From: Phycisphaerales bacterium PN19_bin_20
GTDB taxonomy: Bacteria > Planctomycetota > Phycisphaerae > Phycisphaerales > UBA1924
NCBI GenBank assembly: GCA_021173225.1
Contig: JAJOLK010000005.1
Coordinates: 88,653 to 152,652 of the forward strand
Reading direction: 5' to 3'
Length of the DNA stretch: 64,000 bases
The notes beneath the pieces are model-generated. The model had not been told where the DNA came from and searched no databases. It saw only the letters and a list, made by a program, of their open reading frames with translations. The translations under genes were made by a program, and so were the position numbers. Shown piece by piece: positions 33,749 to 43,455 of the stretch; position 1 is the first letter of the stretch, and the number at the start of each line of letters is the position of its first letter.

Positions 33749-34491
33749 CGCGCTCGTTCGCCCTGCTGCCGCTCGCCGGCGCGCTGGCCGGTGGGCTTCC
33801 GCTAGTCTCGTGCGATCAGCCCGGCGCCGCCACGCGCACGCCCGCAACCCCGCCGCCTACCGCGACCCCCACGACGACCACGCCTGCGTCAACGCCGGTG
33901 CCAGACCAATCTACGCCCGACTTAAAGCCCGCCGAAGCCAAGCCCGAGCTTAAGCCCACCACAAAGCCCACAGCGCTCAAGCCCGCAGAGCCCGCCGGCG
34001 AAGCATCGAAGGCCGGATTCATCACCCTTGAGCTTGGCGGCAAGCGTTTCAGCCTTGAGATCGCCGCCACGCCCGCGCGCCGGTTCCACGGGCTCTCAGG
34101 CCGCACGCAGATCCCCGCCGACGCGGGCATGCTGTTTGTGTTTCCTGACAACCAGACCGCCGTGCAGAACTTCGTCATGCGCGACTGCCCCGTGCCCATC
34201 GACATCGTCTACCTCGACGGCACCGGGCGCGTGCTGGCCACGCACGCGATGACCCCCGAGCCCGCGCGCCAGCGCGACGAGATCGAAAACACGCTGCCGT
34301 TCCCCAACGCGCCCGACTGGTCGCGCACCAACGAGCAGTACGAAAACCGGCTGAAGAAGTACTCCAGCCGCTTTCCAAGCCAGTTCGTTGTTGAGCTCGC
34401 GGGCGGGACGCTCAAGGCCCTGCCCAGCCCGCTGAAGACCGGCGACAAAGTCAGCGCCCAGTGGCGCGACCTGGTAACCAAAGCCCGCTGA
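33730..34491 (+). CDS. DUF192 family lipoprotein
   Basis: A 253-residue exported protein. The signal segment ends in GGLPLVSC, a lipobox, so it is probably a lipoprotein. A Pro/Thr/Lys-rich linker of about 65 residues follows, then a DUF192 domain: LEIAATPARRFHGLSGRTQ, GMLFVFPDNQTAVQNFVMRD and PIDIVYLDGTGRVL are its blocks. It overlaps the end of the GluQ-like gene by 19 bases. The function of DUF192 is not established. Confidence 0.88.
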   Translation: MAHQHLTRSFALLPLAGALAGGLPLVSCDQPGAATRTPATPPPTATPTTTTPASTPVPDQSTPDLKPAEAKPELKPTTKPTALKPAEPAGEASKAGFITLELGGKRFSLEIAATPARRFHGLSGRTQIPADAGMLFVFPDNQTAVQNFVMRDCPVPIDIVYLDGTGRVLATHAMTPEPARQRDEIENTLPFPNAPDWSRTNEQYENRLKKYSSRFPSQFVVELAGGTLKALPSPLKTGDKVSAQWRDLVTKAR

Positions 34492-34633
34492 GCACGGCGA
34501 TAGTCCTTCCACCGCGCAGCGTGGCAAGGGTGCCACAGCGAACGCAGCGAACACAGCAAACTTAGCGAGCACAGCAAAGGTTGCGGCGTGGCCTGAGCTC
34601 TTTGCCTTCAGGGGACGAGTTTCCCACCCGTCA

Positions 34634-34650
34634 TCGGGCCAACGGCCCGA
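34634..34650. repeat. TCGGGCC palindrome (copy of the 6326-6343 element)
   Basis: TCGGGCC-AAC-GGCCCGA is a perfect 7-3-7 inverted repeat in the convergent gap after the DUF192 gene, with CAT before it as at 6.3 kb. A terminator role for either converging gene is possible. Confidence 0.6.
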
Positions 34651-34674
34651 CGCCCGTTCCCCGTTCCCCGTTCC

Positions 34675-34714
34675 CTCGATCACTCGATCACTCGATCACT
34701 CGACCACTCGATCA
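34675..34714. repeat. 8-bp tandem repeat x5
   Basis: CTCGATCA units start at 34675, 34683, 34691, 34699 (one T-to-C change) and 34707, just before the 3' end of the dockerin gene. They are preceded by three 7-base CGTTCCC-like units from about 34654. Noncoding. Confidence 0.9.
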
Positions 34715-34737
34715 CTGTTCCGCCAGGGCCTTGCCAC

Positions 34738-35859
34738 TCAGCACCCAGTGGTAAACCGGTTGATGAACAAGATGATGTCGTCGGCCGTGAACTCACCGTC
34801 CGCGCCAGCCGCCGGCCCCGGGCTCGCCACGTCCGCACGCACGTCGCTCAAGGTAAACCACGACACAAACAGGATCACGTCGTCCGCCGTCAGCTCGCCG
34901 TCAGCCCCAGCCACAGGGCCCGGGCCCGCGATGTCGCTCGCGCCGCACGCCGCCGGCAGCACCGCGCCAATCAGCACGAACGGCAGCTCCTGCGCTACGT
35001 CCGGCGCGCTCTGCGCAGGCTTGCCACCGTCGATCACGCCCAGCCACGCCCCCGCCAACACCGGCGGCGCCGCCGTCCGATACTGCAACGCGTTCGCCAG
35101 CGGCAGACCAGGACGCGTCCGCTGCCCCACCACCGTGATCGGCGGCACAAACGCCTGCCCATCCGCGGCCGTGTCAAGCTGCCAGTCCATCCAGTAGGTC
35201 CGCCCGGCCTGCAAAGTCAGCCCCGAACCCAGCGCCAGCTCCACCGCCCAAACTCGCCGCGATGAGTCCGGCACGCCCGCCGCCGGCGCGCCCGTCACCG
35301 CCGCCGTGCTAAACGTCCGAAGCACGTTCGTCTGCGTCTGAGCCGCAAGGATGTTCACATCCGGCGCGCCCCAGATCACACTCGCACCCGCCGCTCCGGG
35401 CACCCCGCCGTCCCAGACCCGCAAAGACGCACCGCTGAACGGGTCGCCCCCCGGCGCGCCCAGCACATACGCGTACAAGATCACGCGATCAACACGCCAC
35501 CGACCCGCGCCAACCGTAAAGTCATCAGCAAAGCGATAGTTCGCCGCGCCAAGTGCGCCCGCAGTGCCGCCCGCAAAGCCCGCGAACCCCGCGACGCCCG
35601 ACGCCTCGCCAGCCGCCACGGCCTGCGCCTCGCTCCACACCAAACCCTGCGGCGCAGCAACGCCACTGACCGTCGTCGCCCCCGTCGCCAGCCCGGGTTC
35701 GCTCACGCTCGTGCGAACGTTGGAGTAAATCGCGCTCTGCGCCAGCGCGCTCGCCGCCATCAGACCCAGCCCGCCAGCGCTCAGCGCTACCCGCGCTGCC
35801 ACGCCCGTGGGCCCTTGGAAGCCACGGGCCTGATTCAACGTGCTCTTGGTGCGATTCAT
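34738..35859 (-). CDS. Secreted GC-type dockerin protein
   Basis: A 373-residue exported protein of unknown function. A signal peptide with VALSAGGLGLMAASALAQ ends near residue 41. The central region (YRFADDFTVGAGRWRVDRVILYAYV, AGRTYWMDWQLDT) is a predicted beta-sandwich resembling adhesin-like exported domains. The C-terminal 70 residues are a double dockerin-like module with DGELTADDVILFVSWF and [16 protein letters not shown], ending TTGC. It is downstream of the DUF1501 gene by 76 bases and may be the third gene of that operon. Confidence 0.8.
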   Translation of the reverse strand: MNRTKSTLNQARGFQGPTGVAARVALSAGGLGLMAASALAQSAIYSNVRTSVSEPGLATGATTVSGVAAPQGLVWSEAQAVAAGEASGVAGFAGFAGGTAGALGAANYRFADDFTVGAGRWRVDRVILYAYVLGAPGGDPFSGASLRVWDGGVPGAAGASVIWGAPDVNILAAQTQTNVLRTFSTAAVTGAPAAGVPDSSRRVWAVELALGSGLTLQAGRTYWMDWQLDTAADGQAFVPPITVVGQRTRPGLPLANALQYRTAAPPVLAGAWLGVIDGGKPAQSAPDVAQELPFVLIGAVLPAACGASDIAGPGPVAGADGELTADDVILFVSWFTLSDVRADVASPGPAAGADGEFTADDIILFINRFTTGC

Positions 35860-35873
35860 GGTGCTCTCACTAT

Positions 35874-35924
35874 GCCAGTCAGTCTCACACGCCAGTCAGT
35901 CTAACACGCCAGTCAGTCTCACAC
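35874..35924. repeat. 17-bp tandem repeat x3
   Basis: GCCAGTCAGTCTCACAC units start at 35874, 35891 and 35908, with one base change in unit 2 and a decayed fourth copy. They fill the gap between the dockerin gene and the DUF1501 gene and would lie in the mRNA leader. Confidence 0.9.
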
Positions 35925-35935
35925 GCCCGCCACTC

Positions 35936-37378
35936 TCACGCGAACAGGCCAAGGTCGTTCCGCGCAAAGCCCGGGAACACCGTCCCCAGCGCCGCGCTGT
36001 TGTTCAGCCGCTTGGACACGATCTCGCTGAGCACACGCCGCAGGTCCGTCGTCAACGGCACGCCCGTGTTGGTCATGTTCGTGTTCGGCATGCCGTTCCA
36101 CGTCCCCAGCACACGCCCGCCGATCAGGTCCGGCGACATCACCATCATCATGTTGCCCAGCCCGTGGTCCGTCCCCGTCGTTCCATTCTCGCCGATGCGA
36201 CGACCAAACTCGCTGATGACAATCACCGTCACCCGCAACTGCCGCGTGAACATGATGTCCCTGTAGAACGCCGCCAGAGACTGCGACAGGATGTTCATCT
36301 GCGAGACCATCCCGCCAGCGAACACCCCCGTGGCCCCGTTGAACGCGAACTGCGTCGCGTGCGTGTCCCACCCGCCCAGGTCAATCGCCACGGCCTCGAC
36401 AAACTGCCCGTCGTTCGCCAGGCTGTTGGCCGCCACCAGCGCCGCCGTGCTCCGCAGCGCGTAGCCCGTGCTGTTGGACGGGTACACCGCGCCACCCGCC
36501 GGCGTGTACCCCGACGCCCCGATCTGGTTCAAACGCCCGATCGTGTTGATCGTGTTCTGAGCCTTGCTTGACAGCGGCTGCGGCGCCGCGTCATACAGGT
36601 TGTCCAAGATCGTCCGGCGCGCCGCGCTCGTGCTCGCCGTCCCCGTAAGCCCGTAGCCGCCAGAGTTTATCGCCGTCACCGCCGCCAGATTATTCAGCGC
36701 CGGCACAGCGCCCGGGTTGCTCTGCAGGTTCGGGATCGGCAACGCCTGCGGCGAGCCAAGCAGCGTCCGCTGCAACCCGTCCGCCACACCAATGGTCCGC
36801 AGCACCGTCGCCGGGTTCACCGGGGGCTTGCTCGCCAAGTGCCTACCGAGCCAGCCATCAACCACCCCGTTGCTGTTGGCCAGCCCGTTCTCCATCCAGC
36901 GCTGCGCATCAAAGTGCGACTGGTTCGTGTTCGTCAGCCCGCACCCGTGCACCAGCGCCAGCTTCCCGTCGTTGTACGCTGGCAGCAGCGCCGACATCGC
37001 CGGGTGCAGCCCAAACACATAGCTCCGGCTGCCGCCCACCAGCGTCGCGTTGTTCAGGCCCAGCGCCCTACGACCAACCGCCTGGCTCGTGTCGTCAGGC
37101 GCGTACACACGCAGCGTCGGGCGGCACGTCGGCAGCACATAGGTTGGATCATCGAACGGCACCAGCATCGACAAGCCGTCCGCCCCGCCACGCAGGTACA
37201 CCTGCACGATCACATCGCGGAACTCGCTCCCGGGCGTCTCTCCCGCGAACGCGACCCTCGGCAGCCATGCCGGCGCGGTCGCCGCCGCCGCCGCCGCCGT
37301 CCCGCTCCACTGCAAAAACCGCCGACGCGAAAGCCGCTGGTACTCATCGCACGCGCACGCGGTGTTGTGATCGATCAT
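35936..37378 (-). CDS. DUF1501 family protein with Tat signal
   Basis: A 480-residue exported protein. LSRRRFLQWSGTAAAAAATA at residues 16-35 is a twin-arginine signal. VIVQVYLRGGADGLSMLVP is the conserved start of the sulfatase-like DUF1501 fold, ALVHGCGLTNTNQSHFDAQ and IDLGGWDTHATQF are its central blocks, and VTVIVISEFGRRIGENGTTGTDHG is the C-terminal metal-site-like region. It follows a DUF1800 gene, the usual partner. The pair is common in planctomycetes; its role is unproven. Confidence 0.93.
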   Translation of the reverse strand: MIDHNTACACDEYQRLSRRRFLQWSGTAAAAAATAPAWLPRVAFAGETPGSEFRDVIVQVYLRGGADGLSMLVPFDDPTYVLPTCRPTLRVYAPDDTSQAVGRRALGLNNATLVGGSRSYVFGLHPAMSALLPAYNDGKLALVHGCGLTNTNQSHFDAQRWMENGLANSNGVVDGWLGRHLASKPPVNPATVLRTIGVADGLQRTLLGSPQALPIPNLQSNPGAVPALNNLAAVTAINSGGYGLTGTASTSAARRTILDNLYDAAPQPLSSKAQNTINTIGRLNQIGASGYTPAGGAVYPSNSTGYALRSTAALVAANSLANDGQFVEAVAIDLGGWDTHATQFAFNGATGVFAGGMVSQMNILSQSLAAFYRDIMFTRQLRVTVIVISEFGRRIGENGTTGTDHGLGNMMMVMSPDLIGGRVLGTWNGMPNTNMTNTGVPLTTDLRRVLSEIVSKRLNNSAALGTVFPGFARNDLGLFA

Positions 37379-37468
37379 GGCTTGCTCGCTCCCGTGTCGC
37401 CGTCACCCCGCACACCAGGTCCCTACCGCACACGCCCACACGCCCACTCGCACCGACGCCATCAGCCG

Positions 37469-39331
37469 TCAATAGAACTGGAACGCCGGGATCGATACCG
37501 ACAGCCCCAGCGCGTCGCGCTTCTGCGACGCCGTCGGCACCGCCGAGAGTGTCGCCTGAATCGCCGACTTGTCCGCCGCCGGCATCCCGCCACTAAACAC
37601 CGTCTGGTCGATCACACCCATCACCGCCGCCGGCGTCACCGCAGTACCCAGCAGCGCCACGTCGTTCACGGTGATCCCCGAAACACCGCCCGCGTTGCCC
37701 GAGGTGTTCGTCACCAAAGATGCGCCAAAGCTCCACCGCGGCAGTACCTGTCCAGACCAATACTCCGTCGTGTCCGGATACCCGTCCGGTGGGCCCCACG
37801 CAAACGGCAGGTGCCCCGCACGCTGCAGCTGCTGACGAAGCGCCGAGGTGTTGACGATCGTCGTCGGCAGCACACGCATCATGCTCGCAAACAGGTGGAA
37901 CGGCCGCTTCAAACGCGGGAACGCCGAACCCACGTTCGCCGGCGTCAGCATCGCACGCAGCATCGCTTTGATGTCGCCCACACCCGTCGCATTCGCAGGG
38001 TTCAAGTACGCGTCACGCACACGGTTGATAACGCTCTGCGAAACGCCCTCGCCCAGGAACCGACGGCACAACTTCTGCGCGATGTACAACGCCGTCGCCG
38101 GGTGCACCACCAGCATGTTCAGCACATCCCACCCGTCCTGCTGCCCCGCTGCGCCAGTCCGACCTGCCGGGATCACCGCCGACCCAAAGATCGTGCCCAG
38201 CACCTTTGAGCCAGTATCGTGCACCCCCGCCGAAACACCTCCCAGCAGCGTTCCCCCCACCAGCACGCGGTTGCGCGTCGTCGTTGAGTTGTAATAGAAG
38301 TTGCCGCGGTTGAGCGTCCCAGTCCCACCCACCGTGTCGTTGAAACTACCGGAATACCAGCCCCAACCCGTCAAACACCGCGTCATCGCCACAATCGTCG
38401 CCTGCACGTTCGCCGGCGGGAACGAGTAGAAGTAGTCCGCGCCCACCGTGTGCAGCTCGGCCAACTCGCGCCCGTAGTTCTCGTTGATGCTCCCGTTGCT
38501 CGACAGGTTGTTATCCAAGAACGTCAGCATCGCCGGGCTCGTCGCGCTCGTACGCAGCAGGTCGCCAAAGTTCCCCATCGCGTGCGGCCGCAACGCCCGG
38601 TCGTCCAGCGGCTTGACCTGCGACTGACCATCCTGCGTCAGATCGATGCTGAAGTGGTCAGACCAGAACTCCACCATCTTCTCGTACAACTGACGCCCCG
38701 AAAACACCGCCCGGAACATCGTCGCGTCCTGCAGGTTCGTCGCCGCCAGATTCGTGTTCGGCGTCATCACCGGGTCGAACAACTGCTGACCCGTGAAGTT
38801 CAGCGTCGTCAGCGTTGCCAGCAGCGGGGCCAACGAGGCGTTCTCGACAATCGCCGTGGGATTCAGCTGATACTCAAGGTACCCGCTGAAGCCCAGGCTG
38901 TTCGCAAGCGTCAGCTCCGCTGGCGTCGCCCCAAACGTGCAACGCTCCACCAGCCGGTAGATCACCGACCCAGGGTCCACGTCCGCGGCCACCTCGATCG
39001 GCTCCGCGCTCGCACGCCTCGACGCCGAGCTCCGCGACGCCTCCGCCAGCGCTAACGCGCCGCCCAGCACCGCGCCAACCTTCATTGACCCACCCACCGC
39101 CTCGCCCACACTCTGGCCCATCGAAGAAGCGCGCCCCGACAGCACTCGCGCCAGCAATCCGCGACGGCTCGTGCTCACCTCGCCGCCCGCGCTCACTTTC
39201 GCGACGGCCGCAGACGCCCCCGCCGCCTCGCAGACCGCCGACGACGACCCATCGGCCGAGGCACTTAGCCCCTCTACCGAAGCCGCCTTCAGATCAACGG
39301 TCGTACCGGTGCTTGACTCAGCGTTCGACAT
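37469..39331 (-). CDS. DUF1800 family protein
   Basis: A 620-residue protein upstream of and co-oriented with the DUF1501 gene. RLVERCTFGATPAELTLANSLG at about residue 130 is the standard DUF1800 start. KMVEFWSDHFSID, NYGRELAELHTVG and KLCRRFLGEG follow in family order. About 100 low-complexity Ala/Ser/Val residues precede the domain, with TSRRGLLARV and a hydrophobic stretch that may act as an unusual export signal. The start at 39331 has GGAGG 5 bases upstream. Confidence 0.92.
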   Translation of the reverse strand: MSNAESSTGTTVDLKAASVEGLSASADGSSSAVCEAAGASAAVAKVSAGGEVSTSRRGLLARVLSGRASSMGQSVGEAVGGSMKVGAVLGGALALAEASRSSASRRASAEPIEVAADVDPGSVIYRLVERCTFGATPAELTLANSLGFSGYLEYQLNPTAIVENASLAPLLATLTTLNFTGQQLFDPVMTPNTNLAATNLQDATMFRAVFSGRQLYEKMVEFWSDHFSIDLTQDGQSQVKPLDDRALRPHAMGNFGDLLRTSATSPAMLTFLDNNLSSNGSINENYGRELAELHTVGADYFYSFPPANVQATIVAMTRCLTGWGWYSGSFNDTVGGTGTLNRGNFYYNSTTTRNRVLVGGTLLGGVSAGVHDTGSKVLGTIFGSAVIPAGRTGAAGQQDGWDVLNMLVVHPATALYIAQKLCRRFLGEGVSQSVINRVRDAYLNPANATGVGDIKAMLRAMLTPANVGSAFPRLKRPFHLFASMMRVLPTTIVNTSALRQQLQRAGHLPFAWGPPDGYPDTTEYWSGQVLPRWSFGASLVTNTSGNAGGVSGITVNDVALLGTAVTPAAVMGVIDQTVFSGGMPAADKSAIQATLSAVPTASQKRDALGLSVSIPAFQFY

Positions 39332-39534
39332 GGCTGCCTCCAACGACCCACACCAATGTCCACCACACGCCCGTCCAGATACTCTAACTTACCAGCTTCG
39401 CCCCGCATTGCCAACACCGAGAACTTTTCCTCGCGAATTCGTCGCGAGCATTTCTGCCCCCCTTAGGGCCTCCCATGCCCTTGCTAGGTGCCGCCCGTCA
39501 CCACTTTTACCCCACCCCGTCTGAGCAGTTCGCT

Positions 39535-41298
39535 TCAGCACCCAGCGGTAAACCGCCCCACAAAGAGCATGATGTCGTCAGCCGTGAACTCGCCGTCACT
39601 CGTCGGCGTCTGCCCCGGCCCGGCAACGTCCGCCCGTGCATCACTGGCGCTAAACCAGTTGATGAACACGATCACGTCATCCGCCGTCAGCTCGCCATCG
39701 GGCGCAAGCACCAGGCCCGCAGACGCCGTGTCTCCGATGCACCGCGCACCCGCGATCGTCAGGTTCACAGGCGACGCGTCCGAACCCGTCCGCCCGTTTG
39801 GATCACTCACTACCACCCGCACCCGCAGCTGGTCCGTCGGCACATTGGGCACCGTCCAGTTCAACGTTCCCGCGTTCACGCCCGCCTCACCCACCGTGCC
39901 CACCGTCAGGTTCCAGTCCAGCCCGCCGTTGGTGCTCGCCTGAATCGTCGCGCCAACCACGCGCTGGTCATCATCGCTGATAAACCGAACCGGTACCACC
40001 GCGCCGGGCGTGAGGGTCGCCGCCGTACGCTGCGTCCGCAAGAACGCCGTGGGCGCAAGCCCGCCCGCCACTGCCGCGCCCTGATGCCTTGGCATATGCA
40101 TCACGATGCAGTGCATCACCCCCGCCAGCCGCGCCAGGTCCTCGCTTGGCACCTGCACGATCGTGTGCGTCGGCATCGCCGCCTGCCACGCCGCCAACGC
40201 CTGCGCGTTGTACACCGTCACTGACGCGTTGGTAAAGCTCGGGATCAGCACCAGGTTGTTGCACATCACCACGTTGGTGTACGTGTAGTGCACGTTGCCC
40301 CACCCGCTCACCGGCAGGTTCCGCGCCGGCATCCGCGTAACCTGCCAGCCCTGCGACGCCAGCGTCGTTGCCCACAGGTCCACCAAATTGTCCTGCGCCG
40401 TCCCGCTCTGGGCCACAAAGTCGCTCACCACCACCTTGTTGTCGCCGATGATCTGCATCCACATGTCGATGTGCTGCGTCCCGTCCACGCTCGTCGCCAG
40501 CGCGCCAGTCAGCGTCGTGCTCACGCCCCAGTGCTGCTGCCACAGCGCCTGGATCTGCGCCGCCGTCCGGCTGGGGTTCTCGTTCGCAATCAGCTGCGTC
40601 GCAAACCCAATACCCGTCGAGTTCAGGTGGTAGTTGCCACCCCCGTGCAGCAGCGGTAGCGTGTACACCGCGTGCCTCTTAAACGCCCCGAACGGCACCG
40701 GCAGCGCGTTGTCGTTCACCCGGCTCGTCACGTTGTACGTGTGATCGCTGATCACACGCACCCCGCTCTCATACACATACCTTGGCCCGTAGTCACGCAG
40801 CCAGATCGTGTCCGTCGTCGCCACCACCGGGATCACCCGCGAAACCACCGTCCCCGCACTCAGCGCGTTGGTCGAGAGCGTCGGCATCACGCTGTCGCGC
40901 TCCGCCGTGGTGTCGAACATCAAATACACGTCCGCACCGCCCACCGTCGTGATCTGCGCCGTCATCTGACGCTGGATGTTGTTCAGCGCCGTGCCGCCCT
41001 CCCACGCCATGATGATCCCCTCGCACGGCGCGTACTCGCCGGGCCCAACCACCACGCCCGTCGGCGCGCCGTTGGTCACGTTCTTGTTCAGGCTCCCATT
41101 CACCGACCGTGACCACGGATTCGCGTCCATCCACAACTTCTCAGCCGCCGTCGCAAACCGCGGCACCGCCACGCCCTCCGGATAGTCCACCAGCCCCCCC
41201 GCCTGCCCCAGCGCCACCGCGCCGCCGCTCAGCGCGCACAGCACCGCCGCCAGCACGCCCACCGGAAGATCGCCACACACGCGTGAACGCTGCGCCAT
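39535..41298 (-). CDS. Secreted agmatine-deiminase-like protein with GC-type dockerin
   Basis: A 587-residue exported enzyme of the Porphyromonas-type peptidyl-arginine deiminase/agmatine deiminase family. The signal peptide ends near residue 32 (AVALGQA). Catalytic blocks occur in order: TIWLRDYGPRYV (Asp), LLHGGGNYH, GTQHIDMWMQI (His and Asp), and GVMHCIVMHMP (nucleophile Cys). An Ig-like region (VPVRFISDDDQRVVGATIQAS) follows, then the double dockerin-like module with DGELTADD and DGEFTADD, ending TAGC. Cytosolic agmatine deiminases lack both signal and dockerin, so an extracellular role on guanidino groups is inferred. Confidence 0.88.
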   Translation of the reverse strand: MAQRSRVCGDLPVGVLAAVLCALSGGAVALGQAGGLVDYPEGVAVPRFATAAEKLWMDANPWSRSVNGSLNKNVTNGAPTGVVVGPGEYAPCEGIIMAWEGGTALNNIQRQMTAQITTVGGADVYLMFDTTAERDSVMPTLSTNALSAGTVVSRVIPVVATTDTIWLRDYGPRYVYESGVRVISDHTYNVTSRVNDNALPVPFGAFKRHAVYTLPLLHGGGNYHLNSTGIGFATQLIANENPSRTAAQIQALWQQHWGVSTTLTGALATSVDGTQHIDMWMQIIGDNKVVVSDFVAQSGTAQDNLVDLWATTLASQGWQVTRMPARNLPVSGWGNVHYTYTNVVMCNNLVLIPSFTNASVTVYNAQALAAWQAAMPTHTIVQVPSEDLARLAGVMHCIVMHMPRHQGAAVAGGLAPTAFLRTQRTAATLTPGAVVPVRFISDDDQRVVGATIQASTNGGLDWNLTVGTVGEAGVNAGTLNWTVPNVPTDQLRVRVVVSDPNGRTGSDASPVNLTIAGARCIGDTASAGLVLAPDGELTADDVIVFINWFSASDARADVAGPGQTPTSDGEFTADDIMLFVGRFTAGC

Positions 41299-41400
41299 AA
41301 CGCCTCCAAAGTCTCAGGAAGTTCACTTCAACACTGAGCGTGCCCCAGCGTCTAGAACAAGACGACTCAACAGCACGCCCGCCAGCACGCCTAACAGCAA

Positions 41401-41436
41401 GCCCGACACAAAGCCCGACACAAAGCCCGACACAAA
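41401..41436. repeat. 12-bp tandem repeat x3 (GCCCGACACAAA)
   Basis: Three exact copies start at 41401, 41413 and 41425, with a decayed fourth. They lie in the 267-base gap between nadB and the deiminase gene, which shows no other feature. Confidence 0.9.
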
Positions 41437-41565
41437 GCCCAACCGCCGCCGCCCCAACCCGGCCCGCAACCTTACGCCCTCGACCTTTACGCCCACCCCC
41501 CGCCCTCGGTTGCCAACTCTCCCGATCCAAAACGCTCCATACTCACCCCCAACCCCCTCAACACC

Positions 41566-43308
41566 CTACCGGATCCCCACCCAGCGCGGCCCCGCCCGAC
41601 CACGGCTCCACACATCGTGCGCCACCAGCTCCGCACGCCGATCCGGAAAGTCCGTCCGCCAGTGGCACCCGCGGCTTTCCTCACGCGCGAGCGCCGACCG
41701 CGCCGTCAGCATCGACACCGTCAGCATGTTCTGAAGCTGCCACGCACGTACCTCGTCAAACACCTTGTCCAGCGTGTACTTCGCCCACAGATCGATCATC
41801 TCTACCGCGCCCGCCAGCCGCGGCCCGCTCCGCTCGATCCCCACGTTCCGCCACATGCAGCTCCGCAAGCTCCGCTCCGCGTCCTCAAGGTCAAGCTCGC
41901 TCGCCTCGCCGCTGGCCACCTCACTGACGACACTCACCGGCACGCTCCGCGCGGGCTCACTCCAACCCTCGGGCAAACTCTCGGCGCGCATCGCCAGCAC
42001 CGCGTTGTCCAGCCGCTCACGCGCCGCCTCGCCCGCGATCTGACCCATCACCAGCCCCTCCAACAAGCTGTTGCTCGCCAGACGGTTTGCCCCATGCAAA
42101 CCAGAGCACGCCACCTCGCCCACCGCATAAAGCCCCGGCAAATTCGTCCGCCCGTGCCCGTCGGTCAGCACGCCGCCAATAGTGTAGTGCTGCCCCGGAT
42201 GCACCGGGATCAAGTCGCGCGTTGCGTCCAGGTCATAACGCGCTAAAAGCTGCGCAATCCCCGGAAACTTGCGCGCAAACCCCGCGATTCTCCGCGCATC
42301 CAAAAACACTCGCTCGCCACCACGCGCCGATAGATGCTGCACGATCCCCTTGGTCACCACATCACGCGGCGCCAGCTCGGCCTGCGGGTGCACGCCCGGC
42401 ATGAACCGCTCGCCTGCCTCGTCCACTAGCACCCCGCCCTCGCCACGCACCGCCTCGGTAATCAATGACCGCGGCGCGCCCGCCATGTACAAGCAAGTAG
42501 GGTGAAACTGCACAAACGCCATGTCCGCCATCGCCGCGCCCGCGCGATACGCCGCCGCAAGCCCGTCGCCCGTCGCCGTCCGCGGGTTGCTCGTCTCGCG
42601 GTAGATCATCCCCGCCCCGCCCGAGGCCAGGATCGTCGCCTTGGCCCAGATGACCTGCAGGCCGTGCTTTGGATGATACGTCACCGCCCCGACCACCGGC
42701 GCACCAGCGCCACTATCACCGCCGCCCGCGCCCTCCCCCGCGCCCGAAGTAATCAGGTCCAGGCAAAAGCACTTCGTAAACACCCGCACCCCCGCCGTCG
42801 CCACGCACCGCTCCCACAAACACCTAAACAGCTCGCGCCCCGTCGCGTCACCGTCGGCGTGCAAAATCCGCGATAGCGAGTGCCCACCCTCAAGCCCCAG
42901 CTTCAGCCGCCCCTCCACGTCCCGATCAAACCTGATCCCCCAGTCCAGCAGCTCTTTGATCCGCGTCGGCCCCGCGCTGATCACACGCCGCACCATCGCC
43001 TCGTCGCACAGCCCGGCGCCCGCCGTCAGCGTGTCAGAAATGTGCGACTCCAGCGTGTCGCCCGCGTCAGTCACCGACGCGATGCCACCCTGCGCCCACG
43101 CCGTGTTGCTCAGCTGCGGCTCGTCCTTGCACAGCAAAATCACGTCCGCACCGCCCGCGCGCAACCCCGCCGCCTCGATCGCCGCACGCAGCCCCCCCAC
43201 CCCGCTGCCGATCACCAGCACGTCACAAAAAACCTGCGGCAGCAGCCCGCTGCGGAACGGAATCAGATAACGCCGACGCCCAAACACACCGTCATTCACT
43301 TTGCTCAC
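41566..43308 (-). CDS. nadB: L-aspartate oxidase
   Basis: Makes iminoaspartate for NAD synthesis. The 580-residue flavoprotein has DVLVIGSGVGGLRAAIEA at about residue 29 (FAD fold), LSNTAWAQGGIASV, the substrate-binding EGGHSLSRILHADGDATG, FVQFHPTCLY, LITEAVRGEGG and GLYAVGEVACSGLHGANRLASNSLLEGL. All are family hallmarks in order. A Gly/Ser insert at about residues 190-203 is atypical. nadA and nadC are not in the window; nadD is at 15.3 kb. Confidence 0.96.
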   Translation of the reverse strand: MSKVNDGVFGRRRYLIPFRSGLLPQVFCDVLVIGSGVGGLRAAIEAAGLRAGGADVILLCKDEPQLSNTAWAQGGIASVTDAGDTLESHISDTLTAGAGLCDEAMVRRVISAGPTRIKELLDWGIRFDRDVEGRLKLGLEGGHSLSRILHADGDATGRELFRCLWERCVATAGVRVFTKCFCLDLITSGAGEGAGGGDSGAGAPVVGAVTYHPKHGLQVIWAKATILASGGAGMIYRETSNPRTATGDGLAAAYRAGAAMADMAFVQFHPTCLYMAGAPRSLITEAVRGEGGVLVDEAGERFMPGVHPQAELAPRDVVTKGIVQHLSARGGERVFLDARRIAGFARKFPGIAQLLARYDLDATRDLIPVHPGQHYTIGGVLTDGHGRTNLPGLYAVGEVACSGLHGANRLASNSLLEGLVMGQIAGEAARERLDNAVLAMRAESLPEGWSEPARSVPVSVVSEVASGEASELDLEDAERSLRSCMWRNVGIERSGPRLAGAVEMIDLWAKYTLDKVFDEVRAWQLQNMLTVSMLTARSALAREESRGCHWRTDFPDRRAELVAHDVWSRGRAGPRWVGIR

Positions 43309-43455
43309 CCACCATCATAGATACGCCCGCACCCCGCCTTGCTCGCGCCCGGCCGCATTCCATCATGCCATGCCTTGCTACGCGTGGTGCCGCAGGCCCA
43401 ACCCCCATTGCCCATGGCCCATTCCCAGTGGGCTTCCGCGTTAACAGTTCTCTCT

